A DNA stretch of 64,000 nt from Phocaeicola_A sp036804505 (GTDB lineage: Bacteria > Bacteroidota > Bacteroidia > Bacteroidales > Bacteroidaceae): NCBI GenBank assembly GCA_036804505.1, contig DAIRSI010000010.1:1-64000 (forward strand). The letters run 5' to 3'. The notes under the pieces are model-generated. The model was given only the letters and a program-made list of their open reading frames with translations, ran no database searches and was not told where the DNA came from. A program made the translations under genes and the position numbers. This document shows, one piece after another, positions 18,594 to 27,140 of the stretch (position 1 is its first letter; each line of letters opens with the position of its first letter).

Positions 18594-20474
18594 TCATACA
18601 TTTTGTGCATACTCCCATAGCTTCTTGTAGAATTTATGTCGCGTGAGCGTAGGAACCGAACCTAGTATGATGAGTTTCATTCGCGCACGGGTGATGGCTA
18701 CGTTCATGCGGCGTAAGTCATTCAGGAAACCTATCTGTCCGTCTTCATTGGCGCGAACCAGTGAAATGAGGATGATGTCTCTTTCCTGTCCTTGGAATCC
18801 ATCCACCGTGTTGATGGTGATGGCATCCCGATAGGGCTTGAAGAATGCGTTACGGCGGATTAGTTGCCGCAGGTATTGCACTTGGGCTTTGTAAGGGGAA
18901 ATTACGCCAATGTCGAGCCGTTCTTCCTTGAACCGGTTTCTTCCTATCCGGGCAATGTATTCCATCAGTTTGTTGAGACAGAATTCCGCTTCGGGCTTGT
19001 TGATGCGGCCATAGCTTTCTCCTATAAATTCTTCATGTGAATCTTCCAGCAGACTTGTGTCAATCCATTCAATAGGAGTATCGTAATCCAGAATGCTGCG
19101 ATATTTCACTTCGGGTGCACTGGTGAGTTCTCCTTGATAGAACCAATCGGAGGAAAACTTCATGATGGCATCGTTCATGCGGTATTGCATTTTGAGCAGA
19201 CTGACACTTTCCGGATGATGTTCCACTATTTCTTGCATCAAGGTGTGATCCAATCCGCCATGAGCGGCTTCCATACTTTTGATGGTAGGGGGTAGTTGTT
19301 GATGGTCACCTGCAAGGATGACGCGATGTGCTTTCTGGATGGCAATCCAGCACGAAGCTTCGAGGGCTTGGGCTGCTTCATCGATAAAGACAGTCGCATA
19401 TTTTTGCCCTATCAGGATGCGGTTGGCGCTACTTGTCAATGTGGATGCTATGACCCGGGCTTCACTGAAGAGTGATTCATTGATGCGGATTTCCAGTTCA
19501 TTGGCCCTGTCTTTTAAAGAATTGATTTTTTGATGGAAGCTCTCATTGCTACCTTTGTTTTTTTGAGAATACAGTTCGCGGATAGCTTTGCGGATTCCCC
19601 ATAACTGTGGATAATCAGGGTGGTTTTCGAACTGGCGTTCGTAAGTGAAACTTAACATTTTGTCGTTCACTCGTGAAGGATTTCCTATTCGAAGCACGCT
19701 CACTCCCCTGTCAACTAGTTTTTCACTGATCCAGTCGACCGCCATATTGCTTTGGGCGCATACCAGCACTTGGTTTTCTTTTCTCAGGGTTTCGTAGATG
19801 GCTTCTACCAAAGTTGTTGTTTTCCCTGTACCCGGAGGCCCATGGACAATGGCAACATCTTTTGCACAGAGTACTTTATTGACAGCACTTTCTTGCGTCT
19901 GGTTCAGCCAGGGGAATCGCTGAGGCGGAAGTTGAAACATTGAAGTCTTTTGAGTCCCGTGAAAGATATCCCGAAGTTCGGCCAATCGGTTTCCTTTGGC
20001 ATTGGCAACTGTGTGCAAGGCTTCGAACATAAGGCGGTAACTTGTTTCGTCAAAATAGAGTTGGACTCCCAGATTGTCAGCTGACTGGAGAGCAAGAACG
20101 GCATCCATGGAAGGCATAACCACCACCATTTTATCTTCATCGACAAAACTCACTGAAGAAACGAATTTATAGTAATGCAGTTGTCCGTTGGCCGCCTGAG
20201 TGAAGAAACAGACGGGTTTGCCAAATTCAAAATTATGCTCGATGTCTTTGTCTTCCGTACGTTCTACTTCCATAACCAACTGGTTGAGGGAATTGTAATA
20301 AGCTCTTCCTACGCGTAGCGGCCACCAGCAGATTCCTCTCTTTATTTTTCGTCCGATTCCCATCGCTTCCGTTTGCTGTTCAAACTGTTTCTTCTCGAAG
20401 TCATACTCGGTCTGAAGCAATTCATATTGGCGCTGCAGATAGAGAACGGGTGAATATATTGGGGTTTCTTTCAT
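18594..20474 (-). CDS. Superfamily 1 DNA/RNA helicase (Dna2/Smubp-2/IGHMBP2 type)
   Basis: This is an ATP-dependent SF1B-type helicase. Motif I is VHGPPGTGKTTTLVEAI, motif II FIDEAAQALEAS, motif III LAGDHQQLPPT, motif IV LKMQYRMNDAIM, motif V TVDGFQGQERDIILIS, and motif VI NVAITRAR. The N-terminal part carries an OB/stalk-like region (KRGICWWPLRVGRAYYNSLN) as in IGHMBP2-type proteins. Length is 626 residues from the ATG at 20474. The frame is open further upstream to 20804, but that part overlaps the EamA gene and reads as nonsense, so it is not used. The gene starts eight bases after the EamA stop and is probably in its operon. The cellular role of the bacterial homologues is poorly known. 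Confidence 0.9.
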   Translation of the reverse strand: MKETPIYSPVLYLQRQYELLQTEYDFEKKQFEQQTEAMGIGRKIKRGICWWPLRVGRAYYNSLNQLVMEVERTEDKDIEHNFEFGKPVCFFTQAANGQLHYYKFVSSVSFVDEDKMVVVMPSMDAVLALQSADNLGVQLYFDETSYRLMFEALHTVANAKGNRLAELRDIFHGTQKTSMFQLPPQRFPWLNQTQESAVNKVLCAKDVAIVHGPPGTGKTTTLVEAIYETLRKENQVLVCAQSNMAVDWISEKLVDRGVSVLRIGNPSRVNDKMLSFTYERQFENHPDYPQLWGIRKAIRELYSQKNKGSNESFHQKINSLKDRANELEIRINESLFSEARVIASTLTSSANRILIGQKYATVFIDEAAQALEASCWIAIQKAHRVILAGDHQQLPPTIKSMEAAHGGLDHTLMQEIVEHHPESVSLLKMQYRMNDAIMKFSSDWFYQGELTSAPEVKYRSILDYDTPIEWIDTSLLEDSHEEFIGESYGRINKPEAEFCLNKLMEYIARIGRNRFKEERLDIGVISPYKAQVQYLRQLIRRNAFFKPYRDAITINTVDGFQGQERDIILISLVRANEDGQIGFLNDLRRMNVAITRARMKLIILGSVPTLTRHKFYKKLWEYAQNV

Positions 20475-20482
20475 CGGAATGC

Positions 20483-21415
20483 TTATTCTTTGACAAGTGA
20501 TTTGTCTTGATTTTCTTTTTCCAGTTGTGCACGACTTTTGCTTTGAGTCACCAGCCAGACGCCATAGAATACCAGTAAGATTGCAATAGCCTTGGTCCAT
20601 CCGAAGGTTCCCAATCCTACCATGACAGAAACAACGGTGGCAACAATAGGTTGTACATAATTGTACATGCTGATAAGGGTGGGACGAAGCATCTTTTGGG
20701 CACTCATCATAAGTATATAGGCAATGTAGGTCCCGCCAAATACTACGAAAAACGTATCCAGCCATACTCTCGCTGGAATGGCGCTCCAATTGAGTGATCC
20801 CCATTCATTGTATGAAAACGGAATCATGCAGATGGCTGCATACATAAACATCCATTTCATGCAAGTAACGACATTGTATTTGCAAATCAGGTTTTTGAAG
20901 AGGGTAAGGTAGAATGCAAAACTGAACTGAGCCAGCAGACAAAGCAAATCACCCGTCAGGTCGCTGTCTTTCTTTCCGACAACCGTACTGCCTATAATCA
21001 GAATCAAAGCTCCCAGGGCTCCCAGAAAAATACCCATGACCTTTTTCCCGGTTATCGGTTCCTTCAGGTAGATAGCAGCTACTATCATGGTGATAATAGG
21101 AGAGGTAGTCGTGACGATACTGGCATCGATGGGCGAGGTCAGTGACAATCCGATGGTAAAGCAACATTGATTAAATATCACACTCAAAAGGGCGGCAAAG
21201 AAAAAGAGTAGAAGATCCTTGCTAGGCACATGTTCTTTCTTTGTGAAAAGTGAAGTAATCCAAAAAAACAAAGCTCCTCCGGTTGATCTGAATATGACCA
21301 TAGAAAATCCGCTTATACCATTCATCATTGCATCTTTCCCTATAGGGGACATCAATCCCCAGATGGTGCATGCAATGAGCATAAACAGGTGTCCTTTCCA
21401 ACTTTTTTCTCCCAT
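20483..21415 (-). CDS. EamA/DMT-family inner membrane transporter
   Basis: This is a drug/metabolite-transporter superfamily protein of 310 residues with about ten hydrophobic helices in two EamA repeats. The first repeat begins LFMLIACTIWGLMSPIGKDA and ends in KKVMGIFLGALGALILIIGS; the second ends in the FGWTKAIAILLVFYGVWL helix. The substrate is unknown; relatives export amino acids or metabolites. It is the first gene of a minus-strand unit with the helicase. TAACTTTG on the minus strand at 21450-21443 is a good -7 element 28 bases before the start. Confidence 0.9.
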   Translation of the reverse strand: MGEKSWKGHLFMLIACTIWGLMSPIGKDAMMNGISGFSMVIFRSTGGALFFWITSLFTKKEHVPSKDLLLFFFAALLSVIFNQCCFTIGLSLTSPIDASIVTTTSPIITMIVAAIYLKEPITGKKVMGIFLGALGALILIIGSTVVGKKDSDLTGDLLCLLAQFSFAFYLTLFKNLICKYNVVTCMKWMFMYAAICMIPFSYNEWGSLNWSAIPARVWLDTFFVVFGGTYIAYILMMSAQKMLRPTLISMYNYVQPIVATVVSVMVGLGTFGWTKAIAILLVFYGVWLVTQSKSRAQLEKENQDKSLVKE

Positions 21416-21442
21416 ATTTCCTTTCTCTCAAAATTTTCATTG

Positions 21443-21479
21443 CAAAGTTACGCTTTTTTAGTATAAATGCTTATCTTTG
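21443..21479. promoter_or_regulatory. Divergent promoters for EamA and the ABC-type ATPase
   Basis: TAACTTTG on the minus strand (21450-21443) faces the EamA gene, and TATCTTTG on the plus strand (21472-21479) faces the ATPase gene. The latter lies downstream of the first in-frame ATG (21467), which decides the ATPase start at 21506. Confidence 0.6.
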
Positions 21480-21505
21480 AACCATACTATTTTAACAAAC
21501 ATGAT

Positions 21506-22327
21506 ATGAAAAAGCAGGCTAAGTACATAAAGAGCATTGAAATTCCGGCTTTGTGGGGAAGAAAACATATCGTCTGGAATTTGCGTCCTGATGTGAACAT
21601 TCTGAGTGGAATTAACGGTATCGGAAAAAGTACTATTCTGAATCAATCCATTAATGGTCTGGATATCCTTCAAGGAGGTGAACTGGGGCGAAAAGTAGTT
21701 CCCGGTGTCAATCTTACTTTTTTCCCGGAAAATTCAACGACAATCAAGTTCGATGTGATTAGAAGTTTTGACAGGCCTTTGCTTCATTCGGACTTGCTTG
21801 AGAAAATGGCCGACAAAAATGTGAGAACGGAACTGGACTGGCAGCTCTATCAGTTGCAGCGCCGTTATCTGGATTATCAGGTCAACATAGGTAATCGTAT
21901 CATTGAACTGCTCACTAGCGGTGATCCTGAAAATCAGAAAAAGGCAGCGGAGATATCTGTCAGTAAAACGATGTTCCAAGATATGATCGATGAACTGTTC
22001 AGCGAAACAGGTAAGAAAATTCTCCGGAAAAGCAATGAAATCCTTATTGAACAGGATGGAGATACTTTATATCCTTATCAATTGTCCTCGGGCGAAAAGC
22101 AGATATTGGTAATCCTTCTGACCACGCTCGTACAGGATGGTCAAAACTGTGTGCTTTTTATGGATGAACCCGAAGTGTCACTTCATATTGAATGGCAGCA
22201 ACAGTTGATAGGCCTTATCCGCAAATTAAACCCGAATGTTCAGATTATTCTGACTACCCATTCACCGGCTGTCATTATGGATGGCTGGATGGATGCAGTG
22301 ACGGAAGTCAGTGATATTACTCAATGA
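21506..22327 (+). CDS. ABC-type AAA ATPase paired with DUF4435 protein (PARIS AriA-like)
   Basis: This cytoplasmic ATPase of the OLD/RecF/SMC-like ABC class has Walker A SGINGIGKSTILN, ABC signature YQLSSGEKQILVIL, Walker B CVLFMDEPEVSLHIEWQQQL and an H-loop LTTHSPAV. There is no coiled-coil hinge of SMC length; the 273-residue protein is a compact head with a helical insert (about residues 95-160). The next gene, four bases on, is a DUF4435 protein. An AAA ATPase plus DUF4435 is the make-up of the PARIS anti-phage system (AriA plus AriB), though AriA is longer. It could equally be a housekeeping sensor. Start chosen at the ATG after the -7 element at 21472-21479. Confidence 0.8.
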   Translation: MKKQAKYIKSIEIPALWGRKHIVWNLRPDVNILSGINGIGKSTILNQSINGLDILQGGELGRKVVPGVNLTFFPENSTTIKFDVIRSFDRPLLHSDLLEKMADKNVRTELDWQLYQLQRRYLDYQVNIGNRIIELLTSGDPENQKKAAEISVSKTMFQDMIDELFSETGKKILRKSNEILIEQDGDTLYPYQLSSGEKQILVILLTTLVQDGQNCVLFMDEPEVSLHIEWQQQLIGLIRKLNPNVQIILTTHSPAVIMDGWMDAVTEVSDITQ

Positions 22328-22331
22328 AATC

Positions 22332-23327
22332 ATGGGCAAACGTTTAAAGGATAATCTTAGTTCACTTTATATAGGTGCGGCCAATCGTCTGCGCCCTAAA
22401 AAGTCACGAAAGAAAATTGTAGCTTATGTAGAAAGCTATGATGATGTCTTGTTTTGGCGTTCCTTCTTATCGGAATATGAAGACGAAACTCGATATTTCC
22501 AGGTTATGCTTCCTTCGCAGAGTTCTTTGGCCAAAGGCAAAAAGACAGTGTTGATGAATCAGTTGGGCCCGCAGTTGGGAGCCAATATGATTGCTTGTGT
22601 AGATAGCGATTATGACTATCTGATACAGGGTGCAACGAGTACTAGCAAGCAGATTAACGAAAGTCCCTATGTGATGCAGACTTATGTTTATGCAATAGAA
22701 AACTACCAGTGTTATGCCGAAGGTTTACATGAAATATGTGTTATGGTGACTTTGAATGATAATTCGGTCATTGATTTCCCGGAATTTTTCAAAATGTATT
22801 CTCAGATTGCCTATCCTCTTTTTCTCTGGAGCGTCTGGCTGTATAAGAATCATATACTCAATGTATTTCCTATGATGGAATTTTGCGGAGTTGTCCGGTT
22901 GGATTATGTAGATATACAGCATCCCGAAGAAGCGCTGGCCATTATGAAAAGAAGGGTTGATAAGTCTCTGGGATGGATTCGAAGCAAGTACAGGAACACA
23001 CAGGAACAAGTGGATGCCTTAGGCGTGGAATTGAATTCCCTGGGCCTGACTCCGGATAATACTTATTTATATATACAAGGACATCATATCTTTGATAATG
23101 TCGTAATGAAACTTTTGGACCCAGTCTGCAAAATTCTCCGCAAGCAGAGAGAAAGGGAAATCCATGACCTGGCAGAACATGGGAAACAACTTTATAATGA
23201 ACTTACCAGTTATGAACATAGTCAAAGTACTTTGGAACTTATGTTGAAAAAAAATACCGGTTTCAAAAGGGCCCCTCAATATCAGAAGATGCGCGGAGAT
23301 TTGGAACACTTGCTTGAATTGATTTAA
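22332..23327 (+). CDS. DUF4435 (TOPRIM-like) protein, PARIS AriB-like
   Basis: This protein of about 331 residues opens with the DUF4435 signature IVAYVESYDDVLFWRSFL. Its Glu and Asp fit the first acidic motif of a TOPRIM fold. The following NMIACVDSDYDYLI has the DxD metal motif. The middle (YVYAIENYQCY) and the helical C-terminal half follow the family pattern. In PARIS, the DUF4435 protein AriB is a nuclease effector held by the ATPase AriA until a phage trigger releases it. The same pairing here suggests a toxin-like nuclease under ATPase control, but the family also includes uncharacterised members. A GTG at 22311 would overlap the ATPase gene; I prefer the ATG at 22332, five bases after its stop. 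Confidence 0.8.
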   Translation: MGKRLKDNLSSLYIGAANRLRPKKSRKKIVAYVESYDDVLFWRSFLSEYEDETRYFQVMLPSQSSLAKGKKTVLMNQLGPQLGANMIACVDSDYDYLIQGATSTSKQINESPYVMQTYVYAIENYQCYAEGLHEICVMVTLNDNSVIDFPEFFKMYSQIAYPLFLWSVWLYKNHILNVFPMMEFCGVVRLDYVDIQHPEEALAIMKRRVDKSLGWIRSKYRNTQEQVDALGVELNSLGLTPDNTYLYIQGHHIFDNVVMKLLDPVCKILRKQREREIHDLAEHGKQLYNELTSYEHSQSTLELMLKKNTGFKRAPQYQKMRGDLEHLLELI

Positions 23328-23352
23328 ATTATTATACACATTAATTTATAGT

Positions 23353-24243
23353 ATGATTGACAGTACACCACAGATTATGCATGAAATAACACCTCTTAGT
23401 GAGAGGGATTGTTTTTACATTGCTGACAGAAAAAAAACGGAGTTTACTTATCCCATTCACAGTCATTCTGAATTTGAATTGAATTTCACGGAACATGCTT
23501 CAGGTGCAAAACGGATAGTAGGAGATAGCAGTGAAGTCATAGGTGATTATGATTTGGTGCTTATTACGAGTAAAGATCTTGAACATGTATGGGAGCAGAA
23601 CAATTGCACTTCCAAGGATATCAGGGAAATTACCATACAGTTCTCCTCCGATCTTTTTTTCAAAAGTTTTGTCAATAAGAATCAGTTCACTTCAATAAGG
23701 AAGATGTTGGATGCCGCTCAAAAAGGAATTGCTTTTTCCATGAGCAGTATCATGACGGTTTATCCTTTACTTACAACATTGGCTACGGAACAGCAGGGTT
23801 TTTATGCTGTCATCAAATTTCTCACGATTCTTTATGAGTTGTCTTTGAGTACCGATATGCGTATTTTGTCTTCTTCTCCTTTTGCCAAGAACGGTGTGGA
23901 GAGTGATAATTGGCGCGTACAAAAGGTGCAGGATTACATCAATGTACATTATACTGAAGAAATACGCTTGAATCAGTTGGCCGACATGGTGGGTATGGCC
24001 TCTGTTTCTTTAAGCCGTTTTTTTAAAATTCGTACTGGAAAAAATCTGATGGATTACATCCTAGATGTTCGATTGGGATATGCAACGAAGCTACTTGTAG
24101 ATTCCACGCAAAGCATAGCAGATATTTGTCGTGAAAGTGGTTTTAACAATGTGAGTAATTTCAACAGACTTTTTAAGAAATATAAACAATGTTCTCCAAA
24201 AGAATTTCGAGAGAATTATAGGAAACAAAAAATTGTAATATAA
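23353..24243 (+). CDS. AraC-family transcriptional regulator
   Basis: This 296-residue regulator has an N-terminal cupin (FTYPIHSHSEFELNFTEHAS, with metal- or ligand-type histidines) and a C-terminal AraC DNA-binding domain. The helix-turn-helix units are LNQLADMVGMASVSLSRFFK and IADICRESGFNNVSNFNRLF, followed by the closing CSPKEFRENYRK. It begins only 25 bases after the DUF4435 gene, too short a gap for a full separate promoter to be obvious. It may therefore be co-transcribed with the ATPase-DUF4435 pair. Its target and ligand are unknown. Confidence 0.88.
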   Translation: MIDSTPQIMHEITPLSERDCFYIADRKKTEFTYPIHSHSEFELNFTEHASGAKRIVGDSSEVIGDYDLVLITSKDLEHVWEQNNCTSKDIREITIQFSSDLFFKSFVNKNQFTSIRKMLDAAQKGIAFSMSSIMTVYPLLTTLATEQQGFYAVIKFLTILYELSLSTDMRILSSSPFAKNGVESDNWRVQKVQDYINVHYTEEIRLNQLADMVGMASVSLSRFFKIRTGKNLMDYILDVRLGYATKLLVDSTQSIADICRESGFNNVSNFNRLFKKYKQCSPKEFRENYRKQKIVI

Positions 24244-24398
24244 TGAGAGAAAAAACCGTGTTATGGTTCGAGCACGGATAATATTTTTCCTTTGAATGGA
24301 TGTTTAAATAGTATAACTGTTTTCGTTAACGGAAATGTGAATCTCTTTATTCCCGCGGAAAATTGTTATTAAAGTATTATAAAATAATTGCGAAACGC

Positions 24399-24429
24399 TT
24401 TGTAGATTCAAAAAAAGCCCCTATCTTTG
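24399..24429 (+). promoter_or_regulatory. Strong Bacteroidales promoter P1
   Basis: TTTG (24399-24402), 19 bases, then TATCTTTG (24422-24429) is a complete -33/-7 match. Its transcript would start near 24436 and run through the hairpin at 24471-24504 toward the second AraC gene. No convincing gene starts directly behind it. Confidence 0.7.
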
Positions 24430-24470
24430 CAACGTACATAGAAAAGTGTTTTTCAGATTTGATTATTAGT

Positions 24471-24504
24471 ACTTCGGGACGTGTCGTGAGACAGGTCCCG
24501 AAGT
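24471..24504 (+). other. Stable hairpin in the leader after P1
   Basis: ACTTCGGGAC (24471-24480) and GTCCCGAAGT (24495-24504) form a perfect 10-bp stem; the 14-base loop can pair further. No T-run follows; instead a run of seven G lies at 24512-24518. It could be an attenuator, a small RNA 3' structure, or a protein-binding site between P1 and P2. Confidence 0.5.
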
Positions 24505-24543
24505 GCGTTATGGGGGGGTATATGTCCTATTTTTCCTTAAAAG

Positions 24544-24575
24544 TTGCAATATGTATAATTTTTGTTTTACATTTG
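24544..24575 (+). promoter_or_regulatory. Promoter P2 of the second AraC-family gene
   Basis: TTG (24544-24546), 21 bases, then TACATTTG (24568-24575) fits the Bacteroidales consensus, 20 bases before the ATG at 24596. It rules out the longer in-frame start at 24503. Confidence 0.65.
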
Positions 24576-24595
24576 TAGCAAGAAATGATTATAAT

Positions 24596-25483
24596 ATGAT
24601 TATGAATGAAATTCCACATGTCGGTTTTGATACCGTAGGGAGTCTGGATGAAAGGAATCTGGATATTACGGATGACGGTATAGCAATATTTAATACAATT
24701 AATGACTTGCCGTTGAATACTTATCCTACTCGTATTGTCGCAGCAGTTATGGCTGTGATATTAAAGGGTGAATTGACCTTGACAATCAATTTGAAAGAGT
24801 ATCATGTCGAGGCTCACAATTTGATTCTGCTGATGCCTAATCAAATTATTCAGACTATTACAAAAAGTGAGGACTTTGAAGGTGTGTACATTGCCATATC
24901 TCGTCAGGCAGTCAATGATATGACAACTGGTCCTCAAAATAATCTGAATACGTTTCTTTATGCACAAGAACAACCAATAACAACTATTTCTACAGAGGAA
25001 GAAGAATCTTTGATGGAGTATCATACTTTTATCTGGAAGCAGATTAAAAGCAGAGGAAACATATACAAAAGACAGATTTCCAACTATCTGATTCTATCTC
25101 TTAGTTTGGAGATTATGAATATTGTGAACAAACATCGACCAGTCAGTTCTATCCCTAAAACACGAAAAGAGGAGCAGTTTGAAAGATTCCTTGCGCTCAT
25201 GAGTGATTTCTATGCGCAAAACAGATCGGTTTCATTCTATGCTGATAAGATGTGCATCACTCCCAAATATCTTTCCTCTCTTTGCAAATCACTGACGGGT
25301 ACGACTGCCAGCGGTTGGATTGATCGGAATGTGATTTTGGAAGCAAAGGCCATGTTGAAGAATTCCAATTTCACAGTACAAGAGGTTTCTGAAAAATTGA
25401 ATTTTCCCAATCAATCATTCTTCGGAAAGTATTTCAAGCACCATGTAGGTGTGTCGCCTAAGGAATACCGTAATAGAAAATAA
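24596..25483 (+). CDS. AraC-family transcriptional regulator
   Basis: This protein of about 295 residues has a sensor domain whose sequence (IVAAVMAVILKGELTLTINL, then HNLILLMPNQIIQT) is cupin-like. The C-terminal AraC domain has VSFYADKMCITPKYLSSLCK and VQEVSEKLNFPNQSFFGKYF, closing with VGVSPKEYRNRK. It has its own promoter P2 and a second, distant one (P1), with a hairpin between them, so its expression may respond to two inputs. It ends just before a bidirectional terminator shared with the convergent catalase gene. Nothing in the sequence names its target. Confidence 0.88.
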   Translation: MIMNEIPHVGFDTVGSLDERNLDITDDGIAIFNTINDLPLNTYPTRIVAAVMAVILKGELTLTINLKEYHVEAHNLILLMPNQIIQTITKSEDFEGVYIAISRQAVNDMTTGPQNNLNTFLYAQEQPITTISTEEEESLMEYHTFIWKQIKSRGNIYKRQISNYLILSLSLEIMNIVNKHRPVSSIPKTRKEEQFERFLALMSDFYAQNRSVSFYADKMCITPKYLSSLCKSLTGTTASGWIDRNVILEAKAMLKNSNFTVQEVSEKLNFPNQSFFGKYFKHHVGVSPKEYRNRK

Positions 25484-25513
25484 AAAAAAGGTGAGTTGAA
25501 GCTCACCTTTTTT
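25484..25513. terminator. Bidirectional terminator between AraC gene and catalase
   Basis: The stem GGTGAG/CTCACC with loop TTGAAG is extended by A8 on the left and T6 on the right, giving about 12 paired bases and a T-run in both directions. It sits between two convergent genes and serves both. Confidence 0.8.
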
Positions 25514-25531
25514 ATGTATTTAGAGTTGGAT

Positions 25532-27049
25532 TCAGCAACTGCGCGTCGCTTCCAAACGTTCCGGTTCTGTCATGGCTGCCAGTTCCTTCACTTTATTCAT
25601 ATCCAGATGGAGGCCTTCGGCAATTCTTGTTCCGTATTCTTTGTCTGCCAGATAGCAATGAGCGGCATGGCGATATTTTACATTTTCAGTAACAGGCATG
25701 ATGTCGGCTACTGTATTCGAGATAAGAAGAGCACGTTTGTCTTCCGTCATCAAACGATATAAATCACCCGGCTGATAGAAGCAATCATCCGTTCTGTCTT
25801 CATATTGAATATAGTTGTCCACGGCACCATTCACCGGTGAGTGAGAATAACGCAGGTTTTTCTGAGTCTCCCATTCACCAATACTGTTGGGTGAATAGCC
25901 TTTAGTAGCTCCTTCATTTCCGTCAACGCGCATGTAACCGTCGCGATGATAGCTGTGAACCGGACAATGAGCACGGTTTACGGGAATCTGGTCTGCGTTG
26001 ATTCCCAAGCGGTAGCGCTGGGCATCTCCGTAAGAGAAAAGACGTCCTTGAAGAAGTTTGTCTGGTGAAAGTCCGATACCTGGAACGACATGAGCGGGAG
26101 AGAAGGCTGCCTGTTCCACATCGGCAAAATAATTCTCCGGATTGCGGTTCAGTTCCATTACACCTACTTCGATTAACGGGAAGTCCTTGTGGCTCCATGT
26201 TTTGGTGATATCGAAAGGATTTTCTTTATAGTTGAGAGCTTGCTCTTCCGTCATGATTTGGAAATACAGTTTCCATTTTGGGAAATCACCGTGTTCGATT
26301 GCTTCGAACAAATCTCTTTGGTGGCTTTCGCGGTCGCTTGCTACGATAGCTGCTGCTTCTTCATTCGACAGGTTCTTGATGCCCTGCTGGGTGAGTAAAT
26401 GGAATTTTACCCAGACCCGGATACCGTCCTTGTTGATGAGGCTGTAGGTATGAGATCCGAATCCGTGCATGTGGCGATAGGTGGCAGGAATGCCTCGGTC
26501 AGACATGACTACCGTGATTTGATGAAGTGCTTCGGGAAGCATGGTCCAGAAATCCCAGTTGTTTTGCGGTGAGCGCATGTTAGTCTTCGGGTCACGCTTT
26601 ACTGCATGGTTCAAGTCCGGGAACTGCAGCGGATCACGGATAAAGAATACCGGTGTATTGTTTCCTACCAAATCCCAGTTGCCTTCATCTGTATAAAATT
26701 TAATGGCAAAACCACGTATGTCACGTTCTGCATCGGCAGCACCTCTTTCACCAGCTACGGTTGAGAAACGAACAAAAACATCGGTTTTCTTTCCCACCTC
26801 AGAAAAAATGCTGGCGCATGAGTATTTTGTTACGTCATGAGTAGTTGTAAATTGTCCGAAAGCGCCGCTTCCTTTTGCATGCATTCTTCTTTCTGGAATT
26901 ACTTCACGGTCAAAATGGGCCAATTTTTCCATCAACCATGTATCTTCCATTAATATAGGGCCGCGCATGCCTGCTGTTACTGAGTTAATATTGTCTTGTA
27001 CAGGTGCACCAACTTCGTTGGTCAGAATTTTTTTCTTTTTTTCTTCCAT
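25532..27049 (-). CDS. katB: Haem catalase (small-subunit, clade 3 type)
   Basis: This catalase disproportionates hydrogen peroxide to water and oxygen in the cytoplasm. The 505-residue protein has the catalytic His57 in RRMHAKGSGAFGQF, the Asn in LVGNNTPVFFIRDPLQFPD, and RHMHGFGSHTYSLIN. The proximal haem-ligand region is LFSYGDAQRYRLGINADQIP, with the Tyr ligand expected at SYGDAQRYR. It resembles the B. fragilis KatB type by length and motifs; the symbol is by analogy. A -7 element (TATATTTG, minus strand, 27140-27133) gives a leader of about 75 bases that contains a TTGAAA-TTTCAA palindrome (27111-27126). Peroxide control through OxyR is known for Bacteroides catalase; no OxyR site is assigned here. 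Confidence 0.95.
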   Translation of the reverse strand: MEEKKKKILTNEVGAPVQDNINSVTAGMRGPILMEDTWLMEKLAHFDREVIPERRMHAKGSGAFGQFTTTHDVTKYSCASIFSEVGKKTDVFVRFSTVAGERGAADAERDIRGFAIKFYTDEGNWDLVGNNTPVFFIRDPLQFPDLNHAVKRDPKTNMRSPQNNWDFWTMLPEALHQITVVMSDRGIPATYRHMHGFGSHTYSLINKDGIRVWVKFHLLTQQGIKNLSNEEAAAIVASDRESHQRDLFEAIEHGDFPKWKLYFQIMTEEQALNYKENPFDITKTWSHKDFPLIEVGVMELNRNPENYFADVEQAAFSPAHVVPGIGLSPDKLLQGRLFSYGDAQRYRLGINADQIPVNRAHCPVHSYHRDGYMRVDGNEGATKGYSPNSIGEWETQKNLRYSHSPVNGAVDNYIQYEDRTDDCFYQPGDLYRLMTEDKRALLISNTVADIMPVTENVKYRHAAHCYLADKEYGTRIAEGLHLDMNKVKELAAMTEPERLEATRSC

Positions 27050-27132
27050 AATTCATTGATTATTGCTTGGTTAGTAATTAAGTTAATTATCTCTCTTCGT
27101 CGATACCATTTTGAAAAATGTTTCAACATTTG

Positions 27133-27140
27133 CAAATATA
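27133..27140 (-). promoter_or_regulatory. -7 promoter element of catalase
   Basis: TATATTTG on the minus strand matches TAnnTTTG and lies 83 bases before the catalase ATG. No clear -33 TTTG is seen, as is common for activator-dependent promoters. Confidence 0.55.

Noticed and set aside
20475..20804. N-terminal extension of the helicase frame
   Set aside because: It lies within the EamA gene, has no homology, and the ATG at 20474 starts a typical family N-terminus.
24363..24578. Short open frame between the two AraC genes
   Set aside because: It spans promoter P1, the hairpin and part of P2; the peptide has no motif.
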